A stretch of 64,000 bases of DNA from Myxococcaceae bacterium JPH2 (lineage in GTDB: Bacteria > Myxococcota > Myxococcia > Myxococcales > Myxococcaceae): the NCBI GenBank assembly GCA_016458225.1, contig JAEMGR010000021.1, forward strand, positions 100,555 to 164,554. The letters run 5' to 3'. Of the stretch, positions 7,923 through 16,557 are shown piece by piece. The position numbers were made by a program, and so were the translations under genes. Numbering within the stretch: the stretch's first letter is position 1; every line of letters begins with the position of its first letter. Under the pieces are notes generated by a model. That model ran no database searches, had not been told where the DNA came from, and worked only from the letters and a program-made list of their open reading frames with translations.

Positions 7923-9410
7923 ATGAACGCGGACGAGGTGACGCAGCACGCAGTGGTGATTGCGGGAGGAGGTCCGACCGGGCTGATGCTGGCGGCGGAG
8001 CTGGCGTTGGCGCGGGTGGATGTGGCCATCGTCGAGCGGCGCACCGCTCAGGACGTCGCCGGCTCGCGCTCGCGAGGTCTGCACGCGCGCAGTCTGGAGG
8101 TGCTCGACCAGCGCGGGGTCGTCGAGCGCTTCACCTCGCAAGGGCAGGCGGTCCAGAACGTCGCGTTCGGGCAGTCGCCTCTGGACCTCAGCGACTTCCC
8201 GACGCGTCACAACCACGGGCTCGCGCTCGTGCAGGAGCGCTTCGAGCGCATCCTGGCGGAGTGGGTGGGCGAGCTGTCGGTGCCCATCTACCGAGGGCGC
8301 GAGGTGACGGGCTTCGCGCAGGACGACACCGGTGTCGACGTGGCGCTGTCTGTCGGACATTCGCTGCGGGCGAAGTACCTCGTCGGGTGCGACGGAGGGC
8401 GCAGCTTTGTCCGCAAGGAGGCGGGCATCGAGTTCCCAGGATGGGACGCATCCATCAGCTACCTCATCGCCGAGGTCGAGATGACCGAGACTCCAGCGGT
8501 TGGCATCCGCCGGGATGCGAAGGGCACCTATGCCATGGGCAAGCTGGAGGACGGCCGCGTGGGCGTCGTGCTCAGAGAGGAGCAGGTCTGCATGGGCGAC
8601 GCGCCGACCCTCGAGCTTCTGCGCGAGGGGCTCATCGCGCTCTATGGGACGGACTACGGCCTGCGCCGCGCCACGTATCTCTCGCGCTTCACCGACATGA
8701 CGCGACAGGCGGCGTCCTATCGCAACCGGCGGGTCCTCCTGGCCGGTGACGCGGCCCACGTGCACTCGCCGATGGGCGGACAAGGGCTCAACCTCGGCGT
8801 GCAGGATGCCGTGAACCTGGGGTGGAAGCTGGCCCAGGTCGTGCGCGGCGTCTCGCCGGAGACCTTGCTCGACACGTACCAGGCCGAGCGGCACCCCGTC
8901 GCGGCCCGTGCGCTGCGCAAGACCATGGCGCAGACCGCACTGAGCCGCGGTGACGCGCGGATGGATGCCGTGCGCGAGACGCTGACGGAGTTGCTGCGGA
9001 TGGACGGGCCCCGCAAGCAGTACGCGGCGATGTTGTCGGGCCTGGACATCCACTACGACCTGGGCAGCGGACATCCGCTGCTCGGGCGCCGAATGCCGGA
9101 CCTCGAGCTGCTCACGCCCGATGGCCCTCGGCGCGTGTTCCACCTGCTGCACGAAGCGCGTCCCGTGCTGCTCCACTTGGATGAGCGAGCCCCCATGAAT
9201 GTCGCGCCCTGGGCAGACCGGGTTCGGACAGTCGCCGCTCGCTACACGGGAGCGTGGGAACTCCCGGTGCTCGGCCTCGTCGCGGCGCCTATGGCGGTGC
9301 TGATTCGACCGGACGGCTACGTCGGATGGGTTGGGGAGGGCACGGACCAGGGGCTGCGTGAGGCCCTGGCCCGATGGTTCGGGCCGCCGCGTGAAGCCGA
9401 GGCGTCCTAG
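7923..9410 (+). CDS. FAD-dependent aromatic-ring hydroxylase (PHBH-fold monooxygenase)
   Basis: A 495-residue class A flavin monooxygenase. It has the FAD-binding GGGPTG at residues 15-20, the DG motif in VGCDGGRSFVRK, and the GD motif in VLLAGDAAHVHSPMGGQGLNLGVQDAVNLGWKLA. The C-terminal 120 residues resemble the thioredoxin-like domain of phenol and polyketide hydroxylases. Such enzymes use NAD(P)H and O2 to hydroxylate aromatic substrates, including polyketides and antibiotics. The substrate is unknown. ATG 7923 is chosen because AGGAGG ends eight bases before it. The frame stays open upstream to 7647, but that part is low-complexity and has no ribosome site. Its stop shares a CTAG with the stop of the convergent peptidase gene. 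Confidence 0.88.
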   Translation: MNADEVTQHAVVIAGGGPTGLMLAAELALARVDVAIVERRTAQDVAGSRSRGLHARSLEVLDQRGVVERFTSQGQAVQNVAFGQSPLDLSDFPTRHNHGLALVQERFERILAEWVGELSVPIYRGREVTGFAQDDTGVDVALSVGHSLRAKYLVGCDGGRSFVRKEAGIEFPGWDASISYLIAEVEMTETPAVGIRRDAKGTYAMGKLEDGRVGVVLREEQVCMGDAPTLELLREGLIALYGTDYGLRRATYLSRFTDMTRQAASYRNRRVLLAGDAAHVHSPMGGQGLNLGVQDAVNLGWKLAQVVRGVSPETLLDTYQAERHPVAARALRKTMAQTALSRGDARMDAVRETLTELLRMDGPRKQYAAMLSGLDIHYDLGSGHPLLGRRMPDLELLTPDGPRRVFHLLHEARPVLLHLDERAPMNVAPWADRVRTVAARYTGAWELPVLGLVAAPMAVLIRPDGYVGWVGEGTDQGLREALARWFGPPREAEAS

Positions 9411-11611
9411 AGATTGTCGTGGAAGTGGCTCATCACCCGCTCCCAGCGGCGCATGTTGAGGAGCGGGTCGGCCACGCGGTGGGTGGCGCCGCTGATGGCG
9501 AGCAGTTCGTGATGCTTGCCCGCGCGGAAGAGCGCGTCCGACAGCTTGAGCGCATTGAAGAAGTAGACGTTGTCGTCTCCCGTGCCGTGCAGGAGCAGGA
9601 GCTTGCCCACGGGTTTGTCTTCGTGGATGTATGTCACCAACGAGGTCCGCGAGTAGGCCTCGGGGTGCTCCTGCGGCAGGCCCAGGTATCGCTCGGTGTA
9701 GTGGGTGTCGTAGTCGTCCTGCACTGCTGTCGCGGCGCCCGCAGCCGCGGCCTTGAAGACGTCCGGGCGCTTGAGGACCGCGAGCGCCGCCATGTCGCCG
9801 CCGAAGCTCCACCCCTCGATTCCCACCCGGTTGAGATCCATCTCGGGGACCTCGGCTGCGAGTGCGCGCAGCGCGGCGATCTGATCATCCAGGGGGACGC
9901 TGTAGAAGTCATACTTGATGGCTCGCTCCCAGGCGCGGCCACGCAGCGGCGTCCCGCGGCCATCAAACCGGACGACGAGGTAGCCCTGGTCCGCCATCCA
10001 CTGCGCGAGCAGATGCTGCTCCATGCTCTGATGCACGACGGTTTCCAGCGGCCCGCCATACACATTCACGATGACGGGCAGCTTCACACCGGGCTTGAAG
10101 TCACGCGGTCGCACGATGGATGCCCAGAAGCGCTCCGGGCCCACCTGCTGCACCTCGAAGCGAGGGAAGAAGGGCGGCTGCACGGCCAGAGAGGGCAGCA
10201 GGCCCACGCGAGTGCCATCCGCGCGGAGCACGGGGAACTGGCGCATGGTCCGCGGTCCCTCGGAGGGGACGACGAGCAGGGCGCCACTCGCCGCGACCCA
10301 TCCGCTCTCCAACGCAGGTCCCGTGTCGGGAGTGACGCGCGTGGGCACGCCGCCACCCTGGACGCGCCAGAGATAGCGCTCGGTGGGGTTCGGCCCCCCG
10401 AGGAAATACAGCGCGTCCTGCGCGTCCACGTAGCGCACCAGGGCCCGGAACCCCGCCGAGGGAGGAACGAGCGAACGCGCGAGGCGGCCGTCCGCGTGGC
10501 GCCGCTCGACCTCGGGCGCGCCATTGCGCTCGGTGCACCACAGGAAGCCGCTTCCGTCCGCGAGCCACGAAGGGAAGCGCTGGTCCAGGTTGAGCCACGC
10601 CTCATCTTTCTCCACGAGCAGCGTGCGGGTGTTTCCAGTCCGAGGCTCCACCGAGAGGAGGCGTTCTTCTGTCTGCGCGCGGTTCTGCACGAGCACGGTC
10701 AGCGGGCCCTTGCGAGGCCATCTCACGGTCGCGAGGTACGGATACGCGTCCTGGTCCCACTTCGCCCAGACGGTGGGGCCGCCCGTGAGCGACGCGATGC
10801 CCAGGCGCACACGTGCGTTGGGGCCGCCCGCGCGTGGAAAGGCGAAGGACTCGGCGCCTCGCTCGGGGTGGGTGACGTCTGCGACGAGGCGCTTGTCGAC
10901 CTGACTCACGTCGACTTCGGCGAAGGCGATGGCCTTGGCGTCGGGGCTCCACCAGTAGCCGGAGTCGCGGCCCATCTCTTCCTGGGCGACGAACTCGGCG
11001 ACGCCGTGTTCCTTCTCCTGGGTTCCGCCCCGCGTCACCGCGTGCTCGGTGTTGCTCCGGAAGTCGACGCGGTAGACGTCGTGGTCGCGGACGTAGGCAA
11101 CCTGTGAGCCGTCTTGCGAGAGCTTCGGGTCCATCGCGCCCGCGCCAGTGTGTAGCTCCGTCACCTTGCCGCTGGCCCGCTCCAGGACGTACAGCTTGCC
11201 GGAGAGGGGGAGCAGGATTCGCGAGCCGTCCTCGGAGAGGGTGTACGAGGTGAAGCCTCTGCCGCGCGTTCGCAGGCGCTCGCGTCGAGCCCGCTCCTCG
11301 GTCGTCAGGGTCTCCTCGGCGCCTCGAAGCAGGCGCTCGGGGTCGAGCAGGTCCGTTGTCTGTCCCGTGGTGGTGTCAAAGGCATACAGCGTCATCACGT
11401 CGGACGAGGGAGGGCTGCGGAGGAAGAACACGGTCTTCCCGTCCGGGGCAATCTGGATGCCCATGGGACGACCGGTGCTGAAATACCGGGTCTCGGAGAG
11501 TTGCCGCAGGAAGGCGGAGGACGGGGGCTCGGCGGCCTGGGTCAGGGCAGGGACTCCGAGCAGGGCCAGCACCGCGAACCCCAGGCGCACGCATGACATG
11601 ACAACCCCCAT
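9407..11611 (-). CDS. Secreted dipeptidyl-peptidase IV-like S9 serine peptidase
   Basis: A 734-residue protein with a signal peptide (hydrophobic LGFAVLALLGVPALTQA), an N-terminal beta-propeller and a C-terminal alpha/beta-hydrolase domain. The catalytic triad is visible as S602 in GWSFGG, D679 in HGTGDDNV and H711 in GATHRV. The propeller has the paired glutamates (QEEMGR) that hold the substrate amino terminus in DPP-IV, followed by YWWSPD. It should remove dipeptides from peptide N-termini outside the cytoplasm. A second start at 11599 gives a signal peptide of more usual length and lies behind a G-rich stretch, so the true start may be there. The gene is convergent with the hydroxylase, overlapping it by 4 bp. 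Confidence 0.9.
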   Translation of the reverse strand: MGVVMSCVRLGFAVLALLGVPALTQAAEPPSSAFLRQLSETRYFSTGRPMGIQIAPDGKTVFFLRSPPSSDVMTLYAFDTTTGQTTDLLDPERLLRGAEETLTTEERARRERLRTRGRGFTSYTLSEDGSRILLPLSGKLYVLERASGKVTELHTGAGAMDPKLSQDGSQVAYVRDHDVYRVDFRSNTEHAVTRGGTQEKEHGVAEFVAQEEMGRDSGYWWSPDAKAIAFAEVDVSQVDKRLVADVTHPERGAESFAFPRAGGPNARVRLGIASLTGGPTVWAKWDQDAYPYLATVRWPRKGPLTVLVQNRAQTEERLLSVEPRTGNTRTLLVEKDEAWLNLDQRFPSWLADGSGFLWCTERNGAPEVERRHADGRLARSLVPPSAGFRALVRYVDAQDALYFLGGPNPTERYLWRVQGGGVPTRVTPDTGPALESGWVAASGALLVVPSEGPRTMRQFPVLRADGTRVGLLPSLAVQPPFFPRFEVQQVGPERFWASIVRPRDFKPGVKLPVIVNVYGGPLETVVHQSMEQHLLAQWMADQGYLVVRFDGRGTPLRGRAWERAIKYDFYSVPLDDQIAALRALAAEVPEMDLNRVGIEGWSFGGDMAALAVLKRPDVFKAAAAGAATAVQDDYDTHYTERYLGLPQEHPEAYSRTSLVTYIHEDKPVGKLLLLHGTGDDNVYFFNALKLSDALFRAGKHHELLAISGATHRVADPLLNMRRWERVMSHFHDNL

Positions 11612-11909
11612 CGACGCGGGGCCATGCGCGAGCGGACGATTCCGCTCGGGAGCCGGGCCCGCGCGCGAGAATGCAGCCTATGTGCCGGAGTGGTGCGTCT
11701 GGGCTGCCTAAGCAGTCTCGCTGGCGTGCGCCGATTGTGGGAATCGCCGTCCCAGAGGCGGACAACTCGATTGCGGGTGAGCGCCATCACTCTTGCTCGC
11801 GGCATCGGGCCAGTTGGGAGATGCTGTCGCGGCACAAGGCTGGGTCGCTGCCAACTGGATGGCTCAACACTCAGGTGCTGTGCAGCGATGCCTTGGTTGC
11901 ACTCTCAAG
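11612..11909. other. Divergent intergenic region
   Basis: About 300 bp between the peptidase and the 132-residue hypothetical gene. It is somewhat less GC-rich than its flanks. I see no confident promoter, repeat or small gene in it. Confidence 0.5.
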
Positions 11910-12308
11910 ATGCTCGTCAAGCCGTTGCCGAATATTCATGACCCGTTGCCGGATGGTCGTACGAATCCGTCGATATCCGCGGATTGGCTGTATGTCGTTA
12001 CCTCGATTGGACCGCGCGACTATCGCGTGGTGGATGTGTGTGGAGAACCCATTCTGATTCCGATTTCGCTCTTCGAGGTCGTCGATGACTGGCTCCCGAG
12101 TGATTGGGTGCGGGAAGTCACAGTCGATGAGTCGGATGAGTGGGTCTCTTGGGGGAGGCCTGAGTTGCTGACACGTGGCTTCTTTGAGCGATGGCACGAT
12201 GGGGATGTCCGTGCGATGCGGCTCTTCGCCGAGATCTATGCGGAGCTGTGGCGCCACCATGCGCCGCAGTTGCTTGGTCAGCCTTACGTCCTGAAGGACG
12301 GAATGTGA
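11910..12308 (+). CDS. Hypothetical protein, 132 residues
   Basis: An acidic, tryptophan-rich cytoplasmic protein with no signal peptide or membrane segment. It has an N-terminal ISADWLYVVTSIGPRDYRVV segment and a helical C-terminus with FFERWHDGDVRAMRLFAEIY. I do not recognise a family. Composition is less GC-rich than the neighbours, and the gene stands alone between a peptidase and the BlaI operon. Small acidic proteins of this kind in myxobacteria are sometimes orphan immunity proteins, but nothing here shows that. The start at 11910 has no clear ribosome site, and an in-frame upstream start at 11793 is possible. Confidence 0.6.
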   Translation: MLVKPLPNIHDPLPDGRTNPSISADWLYVVTSIGPRDYRVVDVCGEPILIPISLFEVVDDWLPSDWVREVTVDESDEWVSWGRPELLTRGFFERWHDGDVRAMRLFAEIYAELWRHHAPQLLGQPYVLKDGM

Positions 12309-12358
12309 GCTGACCAGGCGCCGCTCCAGGCGCTCGTCGTCGTGGGGCGGCTCCGAAG

Positions 12359-12401
12359 TACGACGGGCGTCGTTGACAACATACGATTCGGGTCGTACTT
12401 T
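12359..12401 (+). promoter_or_regulatory. Promoter of the BlaI/M56 operon with two operator dyads
   Basis: TTGACA at 12373-12378 and TACTTT at 12396-12401 are 17 bp apart, a near-consensus housekeeping promoter ending just before the BlaI start. Two dyads of the same design overlap it: TACGA-N6-TCGTT at 12359-12374 and a perfect TACGA-N6-TCGTA at 12382-12397, spaced 23 bp. One covers the start of the -35 box and the other the spacer and the start of the -10 box. BlaI and MecI bind paired dyads in the same arrangement, so autorepression is likely. Confidence 0.75.
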
Positions 12402-12407
12402 GGCGGC

Positions 12408-12797
12408 ATGACTGCGGATGCCATTCCGACCGAAGCGGAACTCGCCATCTTGAGTGTGCTCTGGAAGCGCGGCCCGAGCACCGTTCGCGATGTCCACGAG
12501 GCCCTGGGGCGAGAGGACGGCAAGGGGGCGGGCTACACCACCACGCTCAAGCAGCTCCAGGTGATGGCGGAGAAGGGGCTGGTGAGCCGCGATGAGCGTT
12601 CCCGCAGTCACGTCTACGCCGCGAACGTCGCGGAGGCGCGCACCAAGCGCCAGTTGGTGAAGGACCTGCTCGAGCGTGTGTTTGGCGGGTCCTCGGGAGC
12701 GCTTGCCGTGCAGGCGCTGTCGCTCAAGCCCGCCTCGAAAGAGGAACTCGAGGAGCTTCGGCGCCTGCTGGGCGAGGAGAAGCGAGGCAAGTCATGA
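12408..12797 (+). CDS. BlaI/MecI/CopY-family transcriptional repressor
   Basis: A 129-residue penicillinase-repressor-family protein: a winged helix (PTEAELAILSVLWKRGPSTVRDV, then TTTLKQLQVMAEKGLV) with a C-terminal dimerisation and cleavage region. Family members repress their own operon and are cleaved when the partner M56 membrane protease is activated. The next gene encodes that protease and overlaps this one by ATGA. The tandem dyads at the promoter are the likely binding sites. ATG 12408 is used. The frame remains open further up to 12342, but that extension would cover the promoter. Confidence 0.9.
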   Translation: MTADAIPTEAELAILSVLWKRGPSTVRDVHEALGREDGKGAGYTTTLKQLQVMAEKGLVSRDERSRSHVYAANVAEARTKRQLVKDLLERVFGGSSGALAVQALSLKPASKEELEELRRLLGEEKRGKS

Positions 12798-14383
12798 GCG
12801 CAGGCGCACGGCTGGAGTCCTGGGCTCAAGGGCTGGCGGAGTGGCTGGCGCATGGGGTGTGGCAGACGAGCGTCGTGGTGTTGTTCGCGGCCGTCGCGAT
12901 GTGGCTGCTGCGGCACCGGTCGGCTCGGACGCGCTATGCGGTGGGGTGTCTGGCTTTGGCCTTGTTGGTGCTCGCACCCCTCGCCACGGTGTTGCAGACG
13001 CGCGCTCCGCCCGCGCCGGTGACGTGGGGCTGGACGGAAGGGCCGCTTGGCACAGCGCGACCGAGCCTGGTGGAGGCGCAGGCCCTCGCGTCGGTGGAGC
13101 CGCTGTCGAAGATGGCGCCAGCGCCGGCATGGGCCTTCGCTGACTGGGGGCCCGCGGCGCTTGGGGGCCTCTGGCTCGTGGGGGTGTTGGGAGGATTGCT
13201 GCGCCTGTCCCTGGCTTGGCGGCGGACGTCTCGGTGGTGGGTGCGACCGGCGACGCCTGCGTCCTCGGCGCTGCGTCAGACCGTGAGCAGTGTGGCGGAG
13301 CGGTTGGGCTTGCGTCGTGCAGTGCGAGTCGTCGAGTCACCCTTCGCACCGTCACCGCTGGTGTTGGGCGTGGTGCGTCCGCTGCTCGTGCTCCCGCGAG
13401 GCGTGGAGGAGCGGCTTGCTCCCGAGCAGTTGGAGGCGGTGCTGGCGCATGAACTCGCGCATGTCCGCCGTCACGATACGTCCGTCAACTTCGTGCAGTG
13501 TCTGGTGGATGTGCTGTTCTTCTTCCATCCCGCGGCGCGCTGGTTGTCCAACCAGGTGCGACTGGAGCGCGAGCACTGCTGTGATGACGCGGCGGTGGGC
13601 TTTTGTGGCAGCGCGCGGGTGTACTCCGGTGCCCTGCTCGGGTTGGAGGAGCTTCGACAGGAGGGCGCCATGTTGTCGCTGGGCGCGGGAGCCCATCCGC
13701 TCGCGGGCCGCGTGCGCAGGCTGCTGGGATTGGCGCCCATGGTGGGGGCTCGCGGGGTGTGGCGCCTCGGTGGGGTGCTCGTCGTGCTGGCGGCGTCGGG
13801 GTTGGCCTGGACGTGGGAGGCTCCCGCGCAGACAGCTCGGCCCGAACCGGGAGCACCTGGGCTCGCAGGGGCGACGTGCTCGCGCGCCGTCTATCCGAAG
13901 GACTTCACCGCCATCGCCTCCTATGCGGCCCAGGGGCGCGTCGTCCGCAGCCGGCTCTTCGTGTCGCGCTGCGGGCGCATTCGGTTGGAGCCCGCGGACC
14001 GCACGCCCGTGCAAGCGCTCCTCTATGATGCGAGCACGCTGGAGTGGGCGGCGCTGGATGTCACGGCACGCACGTATGACGTGCTCCCCGCGAAGAGCGA
14101 CCTGGGGCTCCCGCTGCACCTGCCTGGGGGCTGCACCGAGCAGCGCGTGAGCTGTGCGTCACAGGGCGACGCCGACTTCGCGGGTCGCCGCACCCATCGC
14201 TGGCATCGCGTTCATGCGCCCCACGACACGGTGACGCAGTGGATGGACGCGGAGCTGGGCTACCCCATCCGCGAGGACTCCAGCCTCTTCGGCGCCATCA
14301 CGCTCTCGGACATCCGGATTGGAGACCAGGGCACCGCGCCGTTCATCATCCCGAGCGACTACACGCGATTCGTCGCACCTTGA
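12794..14383 (+). CDS. M56-family membrane metallopeptidase (BlaR1-like) with unusual sensor domain
   Basis: A 529-residue protein. Membrane segments lie near 24-40, 50-66, 121-140 and 325-342. The zinc site is HELAH at 219-223 with a third ligand in LEREHCCDD (258-265), placed as in BlaR1/MecR1. The C-terminal part beyond about 345 should be outside the cytoplasmic membrane. It is not the usual penicillin-binding domain, since no SxxK or KTG arrangement is present. It has several cysteines and a WHRVHAPHDTVTQWMDAELG segment with a PFIIPSDYTRF ending. That resembles LolA/DUF4412-like lipid-binding beta sheets (by eye, uncertain). It probably senses an envelope signal and triggers cleavage of the BlaI-type repressor encoded upstream. 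Confidence 0.87.
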   Translation: MSAGARLESWAQGLAEWLAHGVWQTSVVVLFAAVAMWLLRHRSARTRYAVGCLALALLVLAPLATVLQTRAPPAPVTWGWTEGPLGTARPSLVEAQALASVEPLSKMAPAPAWAFADWGPAALGGLWLVGVLGGLLRLSLAWRRTSRWWVRPATPASSALRQTVSSVAERLGLRRAVRVVESPFAPSPLVLGVVRPLLVLPRGVEERLAPEQLEAVLAHELAHVRRHDTSVNFVQCLVDVLFFFHPAARWLSNQVRLEREHCCDDAAVGFCGSARVYSGALLGLEELRQEGAMLSLGAGAHPLAGRVRRLLGLAPMVGARGVWRLGGVLVVLAASGLAWTWEAPAQTARPEPGAPGLAGATCSRAVYPKDFTAIASYAAQGRVVRSRLFVSRCGRIRLEPADRTPVQALLYDASTLEWAALDVTARTYDVLPAKSDLGLPLHLPGGCTEQRVSCASQGDADFAGRRTHRWHRVHAPHDTVTQWMDAELGYPIREDSSLFGAITLSDIRIGDQGTAPFIIPSDYTRFVAP

Positions 14384-14392
14384 GCCGCTTCT

Positions 14393-14421
14393 CCGGCGCG
14401 CGAGTGATTGCCCCGCGCCGG
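14393..14421. terminator. Hairpin after the BlaI/M56 operon
   Basis: Perfect 8-bp GC-rich inverted repeat (CCGGCGCG / CGCGCCGG) with a 13-base loop, 10 bp after the M56 stop. There is no T run. Confidence 0.45.
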
Positions 14422-14583
14422 GCCTGTTTCACGTCTGCTTTCGCGCCGTTCTCGTGACGCGTGGCCTCCTCGCGAGGCGAACGCTGCTGCTCGTTCACGT
14501 CCGATGTTCCTTCGCGGCGGATGCGCTGGCCTCTCGGCCTGACGTGTCCCGGCCGAGCACCCGTCGTCTGCCCCGAGGTTCCC

Positions 14584-16524
14584 GTGAAACTGCTTCGCAT
14601 GTTGTGGCTCGTGCTGCCGCTTGCATGTGCCAGCACCAGCACGCCCCTTGTGTCCACCGTCGCTGCGAATCCCAGAGCCCCGGCCGTCGTCGTCACCACG
14701 GCCACGGTGGAGGGCACGGTCCAGAGTGCTGCGAAGGAACCCGTCGCGGGAGCGGTGGTGGCGCTCATCCCCGCGCGCGAGGACTGGAATCCGGATCGCT
14801 CACCTCCAGCGGGGCGGATGCTCACGGGGCCAGATGGGCGCTTTCGCTTCGAGGGCATCGCTCCCGGAAACTACGGAGTGACAGTCAGTGCCCTTCGGCA
14901 CGAGGCGGTCTTCACCGAGGTGCGGCTCACGGCGGCGGCGACCCCGCGTCAGCTCGACGTGATGCTCGCCCCCGCGCGGCATGTGGTTCGCGGCGGCGTG
15001 AAATCGGAAGCGGGCGCGCCGCTCGCGGGCGTCTGGCTGGACGTGGGTCGCTACAGCGACTTCTTGGGGGACATGCTCTATGTCCAAACAGATGCGCAGG
15101 GCGCCTTCGAGGTCGCGCTGCCTGTCGGTGAGTACCGCATCGCCCTCGGCGCCGAGGGCTTCCTTCCCACCGGACGCCAGGTGCGCATCGTGGAAGGGAC
15201 GACCTCGCTGATGGCGGACTTCCTGCTGCGTGCTCGCCCCGAAACCGCGCCGCCCGCGCCGGAGGTGGTGTCGTGGGTGAAGCAGTCCCTGGTGCCTCTG
15301 TCGAGCGTGGAGGCAGGGCATGGCTTCGCGGACCTGCATCCACTGAAACCGTGGTTGTCCAAGGCACGCATCGTGTCGCTGGGTGAGGCGACCCACGGCA
15401 GTCGCGAGTTCTTCCAACTGAAGCATCGGATGCTGGAGTTCCTCGCCACCGAGCTGGGCTTCACGGTCTTCGCCATCGAGGCCAGCTTCGGCGAGTCGCT
15501 CGCCATCAATGACTATGTGCTCACGGGCAAGGGAGACCCGGCGAAGGCGCTCACGGGGCTGTACTTCTGGACGTGGGACACCGAGGAGGTGCTGTCTCTC
15601 ATCCGGTGGATGCGCGCCTACAACGCCGACCCGCGCCACCCGAGGAAGCTCAAGTTCTATGGCGTGGACATGCAGACCTCCGCCGCTTCCGCGCAGGCGA
15701 TCCTGGATTACTTCGCGCGAGTGGAGCCGGTCTTTCATCAGCGGCTGGTGGGCCCTCTGACGCCGTTCACCGACAAGGCTCAGGGTGAGTCACTGCGCAC
15801 GCTGGAGTCCGGGAAGGTGCTCGCGGGAATCGTCGCGGAAGTGGAGGCGTGGCTTCGTCGGCATCCGTCCCGCAAGGGCGCGGAGAAGGCGCACGCGCTC
15901 GTGGGTGAGCATGCGCGCGTGCTCGGACAGTTCGCCGCGCGGACCGGCAGCCCGGCCGCGGACGAGAGCTTCCGGGACCTCGCGATGGCTCAGAACGCGC
16001 GATGGATTCTAGAGCACGAAGGCCCCCAGGCTCGGATGGTCCTCTGGGCGCACAACTCGCATGTCGCCACCGCCCTGGAGCAGGGACGTGTGCCCATGGG
16101 CAAGCACCTGCGTCAGGCGCTCGGTCAGGAGCTGTATGTCTTTGGCTTCGCTTTCAACCAGGGAGAGTTCCAAGCCATCCACGTGCCCAGCGAACCGAAC
16201 GAGCCGCGCCGTGGCCTCAGTGTCCATTCGCTCCCTCCGGCCGACGTCGGCATGTTGGAAGGAGCGCTCTCCCAGGCAGGCTCGCCGCTGTTCGCGCTGA
16301 ACCTGCGCGACCTGCCCGTGAAGGGCGCGGCAACGGAGTACTTTTCTCAGCGCCGATACACTCGCAACTTTGGGGCGGTGTTCAGCAAGGACATCCAGCC
16401 CGTGGCTGTCCGGGCCGTGAGCGCATACGACGGACTGCTCTTCGTGGAGCGCACCGAGGCGGCCATCCCTACCCCCACGGGCCGGCGTCCGCCGCCGCCT
16501 CCGCCCGTGAGCCGCACGCCTTGA
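14584..16524 (+). CDS. Lipoprotein with carboxypeptidase-regulatory-like and erythromycin-esterase-like domains
   Basis: A 646-residue predicted lipoprotein: short signal and lipobox LPLAC with Cys15 when read from GTG 14584, which has GAGG five bases upstream. An in-frame GTG at 14461 would bury the signal. Residues of about 35-210 hold two carboxypeptidase-regulatory-like beta domains (VEGTVQSAAKEPVAGAVVAL, VRGGVKSEAGAPLAGVWL). Residues of about 250-620 form an erythromycin esterase (EreA/EreB) fold with GEATHGSREFF, containing the catalytic-type histidine, and FAIEASFGES. Ere enzymes hydrolyse macrolactone rings, but many homologues have unknown substrates. A lipid-anchored form with Ig-like front domains is unusual. 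The C-terminus is proline-rich. Confidence 0.85.
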   Translation: MKLLRMLWLVLPLACASTSTPLVSTVAANPRAPAVVVTTATVEGTVQSAAKEPVAGAVVALIPAREDWNPDRSPPAGRMLTGPDGRFRFEGIAPGNYGVTVSALRHEAVFTEVRLTAAATPRQLDVMLAPARHVVRGGVKSEAGAPLAGVWLDVGRYSDFLGDMLYVQTDAQGAFEVALPVGEYRIALGAEGFLPTGRQVRIVEGTTSLMADFLLRARPETAPPAPEVVSWVKQSLVPLSSVEAGHGFADLHPLKPWLSKARIVSLGEATHGSREFFQLKHRMLEFLATELGFTVFAIEASFGESLAINDYVLTGKGDPAKALTGLYFWTWDTEEVLSLIRWMRAYNADPRHPRKLKFYGVDMQTSAASAQAILDYFARVEPVFHQRLVGPLTPFTDKAQGESLRTLESGKVLAGIVAEVEAWLRRHPSRKGAEKAHALVGEHARVLGQFAARTGSPAADESFRDLAMAQNARWILEHEGPQARMVLWAHNSHVATALEQGRVPMGKHLRQALGQELYVFGFAFNQGEFQAIHVPSEPNEPRRGLSVHSLPPADVGMLEGALSQAGSPLFALNLRDLPVKGAATEYFSQRRYTRNFGAVFSKDIQPVAVRAVSAYDGLLFVERTEAAIPTPTGRRPPPPPPVSRTP

Positions 16525-16557
16525 ACGCCTGCGTGGAGAGTGTTCTCCGTGGGCGCA

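Noticed and set aside
7656..9812. 718-residue minus-strand frame across the FAD hydroxylase
   Set aside because: Antisense to a clear flavin monooxygenase; typical long shadow frame in GC-rich DNA.
14584..16524. Calling the esterase-fold lipoprotein a macrolide resistance gene
   Set aside because: The fold is shared by many enzymes of unknown substrate; nothing local points to macrolides.
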